Source: Cronobacter condimenti 1330 (lineage in GTDB: Bacteria; Pseudomonadota; Gammaproteobacteria; Enterobacterales; Enterobacteriaceae). From it: a stretch of 64,000 nt of DNA. Each line of letters starts with the position of its first letter. Position 1 is the stretch's first letter. Under the pieces are notes generated by a model, which worked only from the letters and a program-made list of their open reading frames with translations, was not told where the DNA came from and did not search any database. The stretch spans positions 2,046,001 through 2,110,000 of the forward strand of contig NZ_CP012264.1 of the NCBI RefSeq assembly GCF_001277255.1, written 5' to 3'. Shown here piece after piece: positions 46,301 through 53,324 of this stretch. Both the position numbers and the translations under genes were made by a program.

Positions 46301-47457
46301 AGGCGGTGGATGATTCGCCGGGCGGCTGGTTTCGAGAAGGCGTTCATGAGGGCGTGCGTTACGTCTTCGACCGGGCGGGCGAACTGCGCCAGCGCCGGAA
46401 CCTGCACACCGGCGAGGCGAAAGAGGATTTCCTCTGGGATGAGAACCGCCAGCTGATTGCAGTGCGCAAGGGCGAGCATCAGGTGCGCTACGGCTATGAC
46501 GCGCTCGGACGCCGCGTCTTCAAGCAGACACCGGACGAGACGCGCTGGTTCTACTGGCAGGGCGATGCGCTGGCGGGCGAAACGGTCACGCGCACGGCGG
46601 CATCGCTTGCGCCCTTAAGCCTCTTCGACACCGGCGGGCGCATCAAACGCGAGCAGGCCCAGGCGGCGCTCTTTCATCGGATGCGTGAATACGTCTATTA
46701 CCCCGGCACTTTCCGCCCGCTGGCGCTCCTGACGCAGGAGGGATCTCTGCGGGAGAGCTGGCACTACCACTGCGATCCGAACGGCGCGCCGGTCCGCCTG
46801 ACGTCGGTCTGCGGGGAAATTGTCTGGGCGGAGCGCACCGGCGCGTGGGGCGAAAAAGGCAAGGTTTTTGCCAGCCGCATCGATAACCCGCTGCGCTTCC
46901 AGGGGCAGTATTTCGACCCGGAAACGGGTTTACATTACAACCGCTACCGTTACTATGATCCGGCGATAGCCGCCTATATCCGCCAGGACCCGATAGGGAT
47001 GCTGGGTGGGGGGAACCCGTATCGCTACGCTCCTAATCCATTGATGTGGATTGACCCTTTGGGATTAAGTAAATTCTCTCCCAAAGATCCAGGGCTAGCT
47101 GAATTAATAGATGCTATTGAATCAAGGCTACCAGGTGCAGTGAAACAAGTTGAAATTGGGATCGCCAGGCCTAATGGAACTTTATATACTGACTTAGATA
47201 TTGTAACTGATACGCATGTTATTCAGGTTAAGACTGGTGGCGGCAAAGGACTGGTAGGCCAGTTAGAGACCAGTAAAGAAATAACGATTGGCAAAGAAGT
47301 TGTTGGATTTGATGCTAATAGTCTCATTGGGTCAAGTAAAAGAGTTAAACCCTCCATTATTAAAGATGCGACGGCCAAGGGTTTCAAGGTGTTTGATAAT
47401 GTCGATGATCTCATCAGTGATATGAAATTAAACCCAGGCACAGGAAAAAGGTGTTGA
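43348..47457 (+). CDS. rhs: PAAR-Rhs polymorphic toxin with C-terminal nuclease-like tip
   Basis: 1369 residues. PAAR-like N-terminal region (~25-110: FIGTTVHVNGIRRASAG, GSKTVAVDGEPFSRIG); then the Rhs core with dozens of YD repeats (YDETGQLVAE, YDAAGRLRER and the like). The core ends with YNRYRYYDPAIAAYIRQDPIG and P-N-P-L-M-W-I-D-P-L-G-L, the hyperconserved cleavage border. The last ~130 residues are a variable tip with LDIVTDTHVIQVKTGGG, which fits a PD-(D/E)xK nuclease core. Base composition drops sharply at the border (~47,040). It is presumably delivered by VgrG into rival cells to cut DNA. Confidence 0.94.
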   Translation: MHSGAHFDPQLGLDIHLYPWPLPTPHIGLVFDVFDYLPFIGTTVHVNGIRRASAGTGGIAIHIPTGGAWVPPLRLPGGPQLEDELFMGSKTVAVDGEPFSRIGMPVLSCNVVGMVPPFRPKRAAKPKLPSLTLPLTFNLALPNNVIVGGPPTVNLMALLMRAGLSGLGKGMKKLKKTPQWRLFMRRFTKFRQKLFRNMEPGFLKCRVLRAEPVDIRDGSVHLEHRDFLLPGRLPLDWGRFYSSADINEEGLCGYGWLTPADTTLEVMRDDGVALLTEPEGVTLFVGLPQEPGREHAVFGLPDGSRLWYELRDGEPCWQVEQESALCWQFTGRDGRLCVDAVADRNHNRWQFERDAGVLTRLREFSAEGPTGREILVTCEQGRLQALRLRNASDGDVTPLTRYEYDETGQLVAEIDALSHPRRFRYQQRRMISHVDRNGQGFHYTFDDAWRVVHAWGDGNVWDYRFEYHTLLNEVAVTDSLGNLSRITFDDNGLPVSEIDPLGGNTVFRYDDVGRTLEVTEPDGSQHRWEYDAQGRMTAEHLPGGGVVRAMFNDFGQPLCVTDESGAQWTSDYDAAGNLIVGCDPTGVSAHYVYDTLGQLREADVPGQPVTRYDYDRYGFLTLIAQAGTGETRLRHSLRGNLLEKRDASGGVTRYFWDMKDRLVAMQTPEGQEIRVEYNREDEPVRYTDEVGRETRFIYNATGMVTACHTPDGTQTGYEYDPEDRLLAVINQNGERWALARDALGRVVTETDYWGQATRYEWDKGDRLIRRLDPLEREVRYGYDAAGRLRERRSGDTLTARYHYDDGGRLTLCENPWRRLAWRYDRAGRVLCEDQDGFQLRYDYNARGLPVRRESDAGHRVAYTWDDDDRLIRVQLNDDAPVELRYDETGRLASEQLSPTLRRAMAYDTQGRLTTQEVTQGDMPLFTSGFAYDRTGNMTRRQDSQWGDDRYRYDPVGRLVAHSEPDGALRQFIHDAAGNHLHTHVQAVDDSPGGWFREGVHEGVRYVFDRAGELRQRRNLHTGEAKEDFLWDENRQLIAVRKGEHQVRYGYDALGRRVFKQTPDETRWFYWQGDALAGETVTRTAASLAPLSLFDTGGRIKREQAQAALFHRMREYVYYPGTFRPLALLTQEGSLRESWHYHCDPNGAPVRLTSVCGEIVWAERTGAWGEKGKVFASRIDNPLRFQGQYFDPETGLHYNRYRYYDPAIAAYIRQDPIGMLGGGNPYRYAPNPLMWIDPLGLSKFSPKDPGLAELIDAIESRLPGAVKQVEIGIARPNGTLYTDLDIVTDTHVIQVKTGGGKGLVGQLETSKEITIGKEVVGFDANSLIGSSKRVKPSIIKDATAKGFKVFDNVDDLISDMKLNPGTGKRC

Positions 47458-47460
47458 TAA

Positions 47461-47841
47461 ATGAGAAACATTATGATTATTACCGCAGATGATCTTCTTT
47501 TTCGCTCTTTTCGCGATTTGAAATATAAGGTCATTGAAGGTGAAAGCAATGTGTGGATAGAAAATGATCAAGGGGATTTTATTGAGTTAGTTCGTAATGA
47601 TCAACTACTTGATTATTACGATGATGATGAAATAAAAAAAATTAGAGGGCTAATTGATGGGGAGCTGATTTTTTACATGGTTAATTTTAAAAATATAAAT
47701 TTTTTAAAGAAAATATTGGCAGAAGTTGCTGGCAAAGACAATGTTGTTATTGATAATGATTTTGACCTTATAATTAGAGGTGGTGATTTTGTCGAGATTT
47801 GTAAGAAAAACCCTGATTGGGATTGGGCTGTGAATTCATGA
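47461..47841 (+). CDS. Probable immunity protein for the Rhs tip
   Basis: 126 residues, strongly acidic (YYDDDEIKKIRG, DNDFDLIIRGGDF), AT-rich like the tip and starting 3 bases after the rhs stop. That is the usual place and charge of an immunity protein that masks a basic nuclease. The family is not recognised. The protective role is inferred from position. Confidence 0.8.
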   Translation: MRNIMIITADDLLFRSFRDLKYKVIEGESNVWIENDQGDFIELVRNDQLLDYYDDDEIKKIRGLIDGELIFYMVNFKNINFLKKILAEVAGKDNVVIDNDFDLIIRGGDFVEICKKNPDWDWAVNS

Positions 47842-47849
47842 GGAATATT

Positions 47850-47883
47850 CCCACCCACGGGTACGCAAAATTATCCGCCCTGC
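47850..47883. repeat. Degenerate, inverted copy of the GTAGGGTGGG repeat
   Basis: CCACCCACGGGTACGC followed by TTATCCGCCCTGC resembles the reverse complement of the 30-base repeat at 48611 with several changes. It lies between the immunity gene and the first orphan gene. Confidence 0.55.
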
Positions 47884-47939
47884 ATGTTTACCCAATAATT
47901 AATCGCAAAATGTGCCGTAAAGCAATATCGAAAACTACA

Positions 47940-48596
47940 ATGTCAAAAATCACTTATTCTCAAAACAAAAAAATCTATAATGACTGGTTGAATGCGTTAT
48001 CAATATATGAAAGATATAAACGAGAAAATTTCCTTAAGCGCAACGGCCCACTTTTAACGGGGGTTTATTTTAAACCTATGTATGGCGGGGAACATTACGT
48101 CCCTGTTTTCCATACGCATTCTCTTATGACTCCGTTTCCAGTCATAAGCATTAATTGCCCGAAAGCGTTGCAAAACAGTAAAAATGTGACCGAGTCAATT
48201 AGCTTTTCGAGACATGAGAAGCAATTGGAAAAACTCGTTATAGATTTTAAAGCTCAGTGTCCTGTGGCATTTGAGGAAGAACTGAACTTTAATATGGTTA
48301 TGGAGTTCTATGACGATTACATTCATAACTCCATTGAATTCCCCTTGCAGGCTATGACAGACAGTGTGTTGCTTTCTTTTTGGCGTAACGACGGTATATC
48401 ATGTGAAAATAAAATTACTAAATATCGCGTAATTATAGACTCCTGGCCGGAAAATGCTCAGAAAAGGTTTGGAGGAGCAGAGCAGTGGGCGAAAGATGTT
48501 CGCCAGCTAATGAATATGGACTCGCTGAATGCTACTATTACTAGTGAATTGGCTAAATTCAGACTGGAATCATTACAGGATTACAAGATTATTTAA
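47940..48596 (+). CDS. Orphan gene of the Rhs locus, possible immunity protein
   Basis: 218 residues from the ATG at 47940. Earlier in-frame ATGs would translate the degenerate repeat and are disfavoured, although no good ribosome site is visible here. AT-rich, soluble, with NDWLNALSIYERYKRENF, GGEHYVPVFHTHSL and a C-terminal WPENAQKRFGGAEQWAKDV. I do not recognise the family. Its position after a toxin-immunity pair, between repeats, and its foreign composition suggest an immunity gene left from an earlier Rhs tip. Confidence 0.6.
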   Translation: MSKITYSQNKKIYNDWLNALSIYERYKRENFLKRNGPLLTGVYFKPMYGGEHYVPVFHTHSLMTPFPVISINCPKALQNSKNVTESISFSRHEKQLEKLVIDFKAQCPVAFEEELNFNMVMEFYDDYIHNSIEFPLQAMTDSVLLSFWRNDGISCENKITKYRVIIDSWPENAQKRFGGAEQWAKDVRQLMNMDSLNATITSELAKFRLESLQDYKII

Positions 48597-48610
48597 AAGC
48601 AGTAGTTAAT

Positions 48611-48640
48611 GTAGGGTGGGTAAGCTTGCGCACCCACCAT
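48611..48640. repeat. 30-base hairpin repeat, copy A
   Basis: Starts GTAGGGTGGGTAAGC and ends with GCACCCACCAT. It can fold by GGTGGGT (48615-48621) with ACCCACC (48632-48638). It is identical over 30 bases to the copy at 50324-50353. Confidence 0.9.
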
Positions 48641-48721
48641 TGAGCTGCATTAAGTCATTTGCAAGGCGCAGAACGGCGTAGACCTGAAGTGATAAATCTC
48701 TCAATTATTTTGAGGAATAAA

Positions 48722-49346
48722 ATGCGGGCAAAATACATCGAGAAAAACTGGGCTGCAAAAACCACCAACGAGAATGAAGTGTTTGAAGGGGAGGATTTCA
48801 CTGGTGTTGATTTAAACTCACCCATCTTCAATAATGTAACGTTCCGAAACTGCCGCTTCGAAAAAACAAAGTTTTCTGGCGGGCGATTATATCATTGTCA
48901 TTTTGAAAGTTGTGTTTTTATAGGCGTAGACTTACGTAATGTTACGATTGGGGCTGGCGGTGGTTTGTATAAAAATTGCACTTTTACTAAATGCGACTTT
49001 CGGAAAGGCTACTTTTATCAACCAGCGATATCTGGTTGTTTTTTTTGATGAGTGTAAGTTTAAAGGTACAGATTTTAAAGCCAGTTGCTTCGAAGATTGT
49101 AAATTTAAAGGCAAGCTTGAAGATGTTGTCTTTCATGGTAAATACGTTAGTGATTTAACGCAAAACTCTAGTGTTAACACTATGAAAAATATTGATTTTT
49201 CAATGTCGACATGGAAAAAGATTTGTTTTGATAACTGCGATCTTTCATCTTGCATACCGCCTCATGGTACAACATTCAGTGAATTACTTTGCCCCTCTCC
49301 ATATCATAACGATAAAAATTATTTATGTTCAGATATTGTGGAATAA
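48722..49346 (+). pseudogene. Pentapeptide-repeat-like protein, frame broken at a T8 tract
   Basis: The ATG at 48722 follows GAGGA and encodes A(D/N)LxX-like and related repeats (FTGVDLNSPIFNNVTFRNC, FIGVDLRNVTI, CDFRKGYF) until a TGA at 49046-49048. Reading then continues in the next frame with DECKFKGTDFKASCFEDCKFKG and on to 49346. The break is exactly at eight T (49039-49046): with seven T the frame runs SGCFFDECKFKG and gives a 207-residue protein. This could be a true mutation, a slippage-based switch, or an assembly error. A role as an orphan immunity protein is likely from context. Confidence 0.8.
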
Positions 49347-49407
49347 CAACAGGCATAATTGGTGAAAGAAAATAGATATATAATGGCGATAAAAAATATA
49401 TAACATC

Positions 49408-50316
49408 ATGAGCATCAGTGCTATCACGTATCATTATTTGCCCGATAAAAATAATGGATATTATTGCATGGGAAATAAAACCGTCTGCCAACATTTTGCT
49501 GAGGATGGCGCAAAAATTATACCCTGGTCTAAGGCTCCAGAATTTGATGATGATGTCGTCTCTCTTCGACTGGAACTGACCGACAAAAATGTGAAATCGC
49601 TGAAGGGTAGACCTCCTAAGTGGCTGGCAGGCTTAGCTAAGCTAACGTTTCTGCAAATGCCACTTGAGTTAATGGTAAATATGGAGCCGGGAGATCTTCC
49701 CGTCGGACTTAAAAGTTTAATGTTAGTTCATTATGAAACAAGTCGTTATTACGCTCCTATTGCATGGAGGGCGCTTGCTGAATCGACTGCATTAGAAGCG
49801 TTAACTTTGCAAAATGATTTTGGATCAGAATCCTGCGCTGCTTTCACTTGCGTTAGTGACTTTCAGATGTTGAATTTATCATTCCTCTCTTACGATTCTG
49901 CAAAAAATGGGAAACTTGTAACGCTGATCGATAATAATAAACGTTTCGAATTAATTAGTATAGATTGCATCACCAAGGATGAAATTAATTCAGACACTGT
50001 AAGAAACGCCATTGGGCTAAGTTTTATCGGCGTAGATAAAACCATAGATCTACATTCACTCGAAGGTTTGAGCAACCTGGAAGCTATTTTCATTAACAGT
50101 GCAGAATGCGAAATTGATTGTAGCATTTTTGATAAAATACCGAATATTAAAGAAGTGGAAATTATTAATAGCAAGAAAATAACCAACTCCCCTGCGCTGT
50201 TAGCTAATCGAAAGGTTAATAAGCTTTTTGTTTTAGATTGCGGCAATCCGTTTAAAAAATTAAAAAAAGAAGTCGATCCTGGCGATTACGAACTTCTTGA
50301 TATCGATTATTCATAA
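49408..50316 (+). CDS. Orphan protein with leucine-rich-repeat-like C-terminal half
   Basis: 302 residues, AT-rich. The C-terminal half shows irregular LRR-like units (SLEGLSNLEAIFINSAEC, FDKIPNIKEVEIINSKKI). The first part contains WSKAPEFDDDVVSLRLEL and GDLPVGLKSLMLVHYETS, also LRR-like. No signal peptide. No ribosome site is visible at the chosen ATG; the ATG at 49468 is an alternative start. It lies between copies of the intergenic repeat downstream of an rhs gene. Probably an orphan immunity protein; not certain. Confidence 0.6.
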   Translation: MSISAITYHYLPDKNNGYYCMGNKTVCQHFAEDGAKIIPWSKAPEFDDDVVSLRLELTDKNVKSLKGRPPKWLAGLAKLTFLQMPLELMVNMEPGDLPVGLKSLMLVHYETSRYYAPIAWRALAESTALEALTLQNDFGSESCAAFTCVSDFQMLNLSFLSYDSAKNGKLVTLIDNNKRFELISIDCITKDEINSDTVRNAIGLSFIGVDKTIDLHSLEGLSNLEAIFINSAECEIDCSIFDKIPNIKEVEIINSKKITNSPALLANRKVNKLFVLDCGNPFKKLKKEVDPGDYELLDIDYS

Positions 50317-50323
50317 CGGATTG

Positions 50324-50421
50324 GTAGGGTGGGTAAGCTTGCGCACCCACCATCGGGTTAACCAGGCGGGTTCGCAAGCTTACCCGCCCTACATCGCTGT
50401 ACCCAAAATGGCGCACCCACC
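50324..50421. repeat. Cluster of the 30-base repeat: one exact, one inverted and one partial copy
   Basis: 50324-50353 is an exact copy of the repeat at 48611. 50361-50391 is an inverted, partly diverged copy (ends TTACCCGCCCTAC). 50410-50421 (GGCGCACCCACC) is a fragment. Direct and inverted copies together can form a large hairpin. They mark the right edge of the orphan array, just before uvsE. Confidence 0.85.
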
Positions 50422-50440
50422 GGTATGACGCACGCAAAAA

Positions 50441-51415
50441 TCACGCGACCTTCATCACGCCTTTCAGGAGCGCATAATCGTAGAGGCGGTCGCGGGCGAT
50501 ATTCTTCATTTTCACTTCGCACATGATGTCGAAATCGGTAAACGACAGCGCCCAGTCGTTCAGCGTACTGTTGAAATAATAATCGGAATGCGCGCGCAGT
50601 TTGGTTTTAGGAATGCCCAGTTGTGACTGCTCCGGGTAACCCTGTTCAGGGATAAGCCCTTCCTGAGAGATGGAATAATGCAAAACCGGGCGTACGCCGC
50701 GCCAGGAGGCTTTTATCTGCTCAATGCGCGGATCGTCCGGCGTAATAAACGCATTCTCTTTGACCCAGTGGTGATGAATATCCAGCACGACAGGGCACAG
50801 CGCCTGCGCCTGGAGCACGTCATCCAGCGAGCAGGAGATTTCGTCGTTCTCCACGGTTAACATCTTCTGCGCCTGCGGGCTTAAGCGGTTAAAGGCGTCG
50901 CGAAACCCTTCGAACCCGCGCTTACCGTTCATGTGAATATTGATTTTGAAATCCTGAAAACGCTGCCCGTAGCCCATCATCACCGCACAGGTAGCATGAT
51001 ATTCCACATCCTCGATGGCGCGGTCGACCACATCAGGGTTATCTGACGCTAAGACGGAATACTGGCCGGGATGAAAGGAGAGGCGAATATCCTGTTCCCG
51101 CGCATATTCCCCGCAGCGGGTAAACTGCGGCGCGAGATCGGCTAAAAACTCCTGATAGACCGGGCCTGCCTCGGGCACGGTAAAGAGCGGTAAGAGATCG
51201 CTGCCGATACGCATCATGCGCAACGCAGGCGGTAACGGCGCGAGCTGCTCAAACGTTGAATAGAGGTTTCTGAGATTGGTCTCAGAGAGCTGATATAACA
51301 GCGTCAGCCGTTGCTCATGGCTGAGGCTTAAAAAACGGGTGCGGGTCGTCGATTTAAACGGAAACTCCTGCTTAAGCCCTGAATCTAAAAACTTACACGC
51401 GAAACCTAATTTCAT
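50441..51415 (-). CDS. uvsE: UV DNA damage endonuclease (UvsE/UVDE family)
   Basis: 324 residues. TIM barrel with metal-binding residues in LSFHPGQYSVL, KINIHMNGKRG, LTVENDE, VVLDIHHHW and a C-terminal FDIMCEVKMKN. The enzyme nicks DNA 5' to UV photoproducts independently of UvrABC. It is patchily present in enterobacteria. On the minus strand, just right of the Rhs orphan array, so it probably marks the return to stable backbone. Confidence 0.93.
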   Translation of the reverse strand: MKLGFACKFLDSGLKQEFPFKSTTRTRFLSLSHEQRLTLLYQLSETNLRNLYSTFEQLAPLPPALRMMRIGSDLLPLFTVPEAGPVYQEFLADLAPQFTRCGEYAREQDIRLSFHPGQYSVLASDNPDVVDRAIEDVEYHATCAVMMGYGQRFQDFKINIHMNGKRGFEGFRDAFNRLSPQAQKMLTVENDEISCSLDDVLQAQALCPVVLDIHHHWVKENAFITPDDPRIEQIKASWRGVRPVLHYSISQEGLIPEQGYPEQSQLGIPKTKLRAHSDYYFNSTLNDWALSFTDFDIMCEVKMKNIARDRLYDYALLKGVMKVA

Positions 51416-51561
51416 GCACCCTCCGGTTATCTCTGGTTTTAGTGTAGCAGCAGAAAACCGGCCGCCGCCTTACCCGTAGAACCGGGGTTTAAGGAAGGGC
51501 GTTATACTGTTTGTTTGCCGCGGCGCTGCCGCGCTACTCACGGACTTATCAGAAACGACTT

Positions 51562-51897
51562 ATGAAATTGCTTTCCACGCGCATTATCCTTCCCGTTATC
51601 GCCTGCGCGGCGCTGGCGTACTGGTGGCTGACGCCGCATTACAATAAAGAAGACAAAGGCTATTACGCCTCCGTGTTTTGTACTATCCAGGCGCAGGGGG
51701 GCGATGACTGGGCCGCGAGCATGGAAAATGTCGTCGAAGGCAGCAACAATGACTACGCCCTGCAAAAACAACACTATTCCTCTGAGCTCGGCCGCGAAGT
51801 CATCCGCACGTGGAAAGGGCTTGATGAAACCCAACGCAATGCGCTTACCGCCAATCCGCAGACTTGCGGCGAAGCGCTTGCCCGCCTGATGCGCTAA
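51562..51897 (+). CDS. Hypothetical secreted or membrane-anchored small protein
   Basis: 111 residues. N-terminal hydrophobic segment (IILPVIACAALAYWWL) without a clear cleavage site, then a soluble part with two cysteines (SVFCTIQ, PQTCGEAL) that could form a disulphide in the periplasm. Starts at the ATG giving MKLLSTRIILP; 17 earlier codons are open. The family is not recognised. Confidence 0.7.
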   Translation: MKLLSTRIILPVIACAALAYWWLTPHYNKEDKGYYASVFCTIQAQGGDDWAASMENVVEGSNNDYALQKQHYSSELGREVIRTWKGLDETQRNALTANPQTCGEALARLMR

Positions 51898-51933
51898 GCG
51901 CGCTACCGGAGATCGCATTGGCGGCTACACTCA

Positions 51934-53097
51934 GTGATTAACATCACTACTGTGAGGTCGCTTTTGTTCCGATACACATTCCTTGCCCTGAGTGGGTTTT
52001 CACTGATTGCCGCCGCCTATGGGCTGGCGCGCTTCTCGTGGGGACTGCTACTCCCGGCGGTCATTCGGGACATCCCGATGTCCTCCACGCTTATTGGCGC
52101 GCTTTCAGCGGCGTCGTTCGCCGCCTATGGCGTGGCAAGCGTGGTGGCATCGCTCTGCACCGCCCGCACCGGGCCAAAGCTACCCGCGTTACTGGCCGGT
52201 CTCTTCGCTATCACCGGGCTTATCATCCTGGCAAAGGCGTCAGGCCCGCTCTGGCTGCTGGTCGGGGTCGTCTTTGGCGGCGTCAGTTCCGGTCTGGTAT
52301 CTCCCCCGATGGCCGAGGCGGTGAACCGCAATGTTGCGCAAGCGCAGCGACCCGGCATCAACACCGTGATTAATGCCGGAACCGGCGGTGGGATCATCTT
52401 TTCTGCCCTGGCGGTGTTGCTGATGCCAGGCCAGTGGCGCGAGATTTGGCTGATTTTTGCCGCGGTTGCCGTCGTTCCGACGTTAATGGCCTTGCGCGCC
52501 ATGCCGGCGGGGGCGAGCGGTGCGCGGGTGTCGATAAAAAACCAGCTGGCCGCCATCCGACGGCCAGCGTTGCGCCCGCCCCTTATTGTCGCGCTGTTAA
52601 GCGGCGTGGTCAGCGCGGCGTACTGGTCTTTCGGACCGTTGATGTTTCAGTCGCTGGCGGGCATGAATGAACATGGCGTCACGTTGATGTGGCTTGTGAC
52701 CGGTATTGCTGGCTGTTTTGGCGTGTTCACTGGCGTATTGACCGGCCGGGTGGGCATTAATGCTGCGCACCGGGTAATGCAACTCCTGACGCTCGCCGCG
52801 TTAGGATTACTGGCGCTCTCCTCGGGGCATCCGTGGCTGTGCTGGGGTGTGGCGGCGCTGTATGGGTTTGCGTATATCACGCTCTCAGGGGTGTTGCTCG
52901 TCAGTGGGGTGAGTGCCGCAGCGGAGTTTCCGGCAGCCGGGCTCGGCGCGGTGTTTTTGCTGCTGGCGATTGGCCAGATGCTGGGGTCGGCTATCTTTGG
53001 CATGCTGCTTGATGCCACAGGCGGCCTCGTGGCTCTCGGCTGCTTTGGCGCTTTGCCGGTGCTCACACTCTGTTTACCGGCTGAAGGTAAAACCTAA
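51934..53097 (+). CDS. Major facilitator superfamily transporter (YbfB-like)
   Basis: 387 residues, about 12 membrane spans. Opening with YGLARFSWGLLLPAVIRDIPMSSTLIGALSAASFAAYGVAS resembles YbfB/YjiJ-type MFS proteins. It probably exports or imports a small molecule with protons; the substrate is unknown. The start is uncertain: GTG at 51934 is used, with another in-frame GTG at 51952, and neither has a clear ribosome site. Confidence 0.85.
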   Translation: MINITTVRSLLFRYTFLALSGFSLIAAAYGLARFSWGLLLPAVIRDIPMSSTLIGALSAASFAAYGVASVVASLCTARTGPKLPALLAGLFAITGLIILAKASGPLWLLVGVVFGGVSSGLVSPPMAEAVNRNVAQAQRPGINTVINAGTGGGIIFSALAVLLMPGQWREIWLIFAAVAVVPTLMALRAMPAGASGARVSIKNQLAAIRRPALRPPLIVALLSGVVSAAYWSFGPLMFQSLAGMNEHGVTLMWLVTGIAGCFGVFTGVLTGRVGINAAHRVMQLLTLAALGLLALSSGHPWLCWGVAALYGFAYITLSGVLLVSGVSAAAEFPAAGLGAVFLLLAIGQMLGSAIFGMLLDATGGLVALGCFGALPVLTLCLPAEGKT

Positions 53098-53115
53098 GCT
53101 TACCGAGATATATGC

Positions 53116-53142
53116 TCAAGAAAGCATAGTGTAAGCCGATAA
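53116..53142 (+). promoter_or_regulatory. Sigma28-like (FliA) promoter of the EAL-HDOD gene
   Basis: A perfect GCCGATAA -10 at 53135-53142 is preceded at the exact 11-base distance by TCAAGAAA (53116-53123), a partial match to the -35 TAAAGTTT. The untranslated leader would be about 175 bases. Confidence 0.6.
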
Positions 53143-53324
53143 AAGTCTTATAAAGCCGCGCTTTTCCGGCGCGTCAGGCGGGAGAAAATACCTCGGGAGC
53201 TTCCGCCTTGCTTTGAGGTCTGCCGGCAGCATGCCGGAGGGGTTTAGTCAGGAACGTTTTAGTGCCGGTCGAACAAGCAGCGAAACGCTGTAATGGACGC
53301 CGAAAAACGAAACCGGAGGTTTAA

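Noticed and set aside
45055..46479. 474-codon open frame opposite the Rhs core
   Set aside because: A mirror of the YD repeats on the coding strand; the same happens in most rhs genes.
39403..47457. Prophage tail module
   Set aside because: VgrG resembles phage spike proteins, but no capsid, terminase, integrase or lysis gene is present; the set is a type VI effector operon.
47817..47939. Longer N-terminus for the orphan gene at 47940
   Set aside because: The extra codons read through a degenerate copy of the intergenic repeat and overlap the immunity gene; the later ATG is more sensible, though its ribosome site is weak.
48611..50421. CRISPR-like array
   Set aside because: The repeats are few, unevenly spaced, in both orientations, and separated by genes, not by uniform spacers; no cas gene is nearby.
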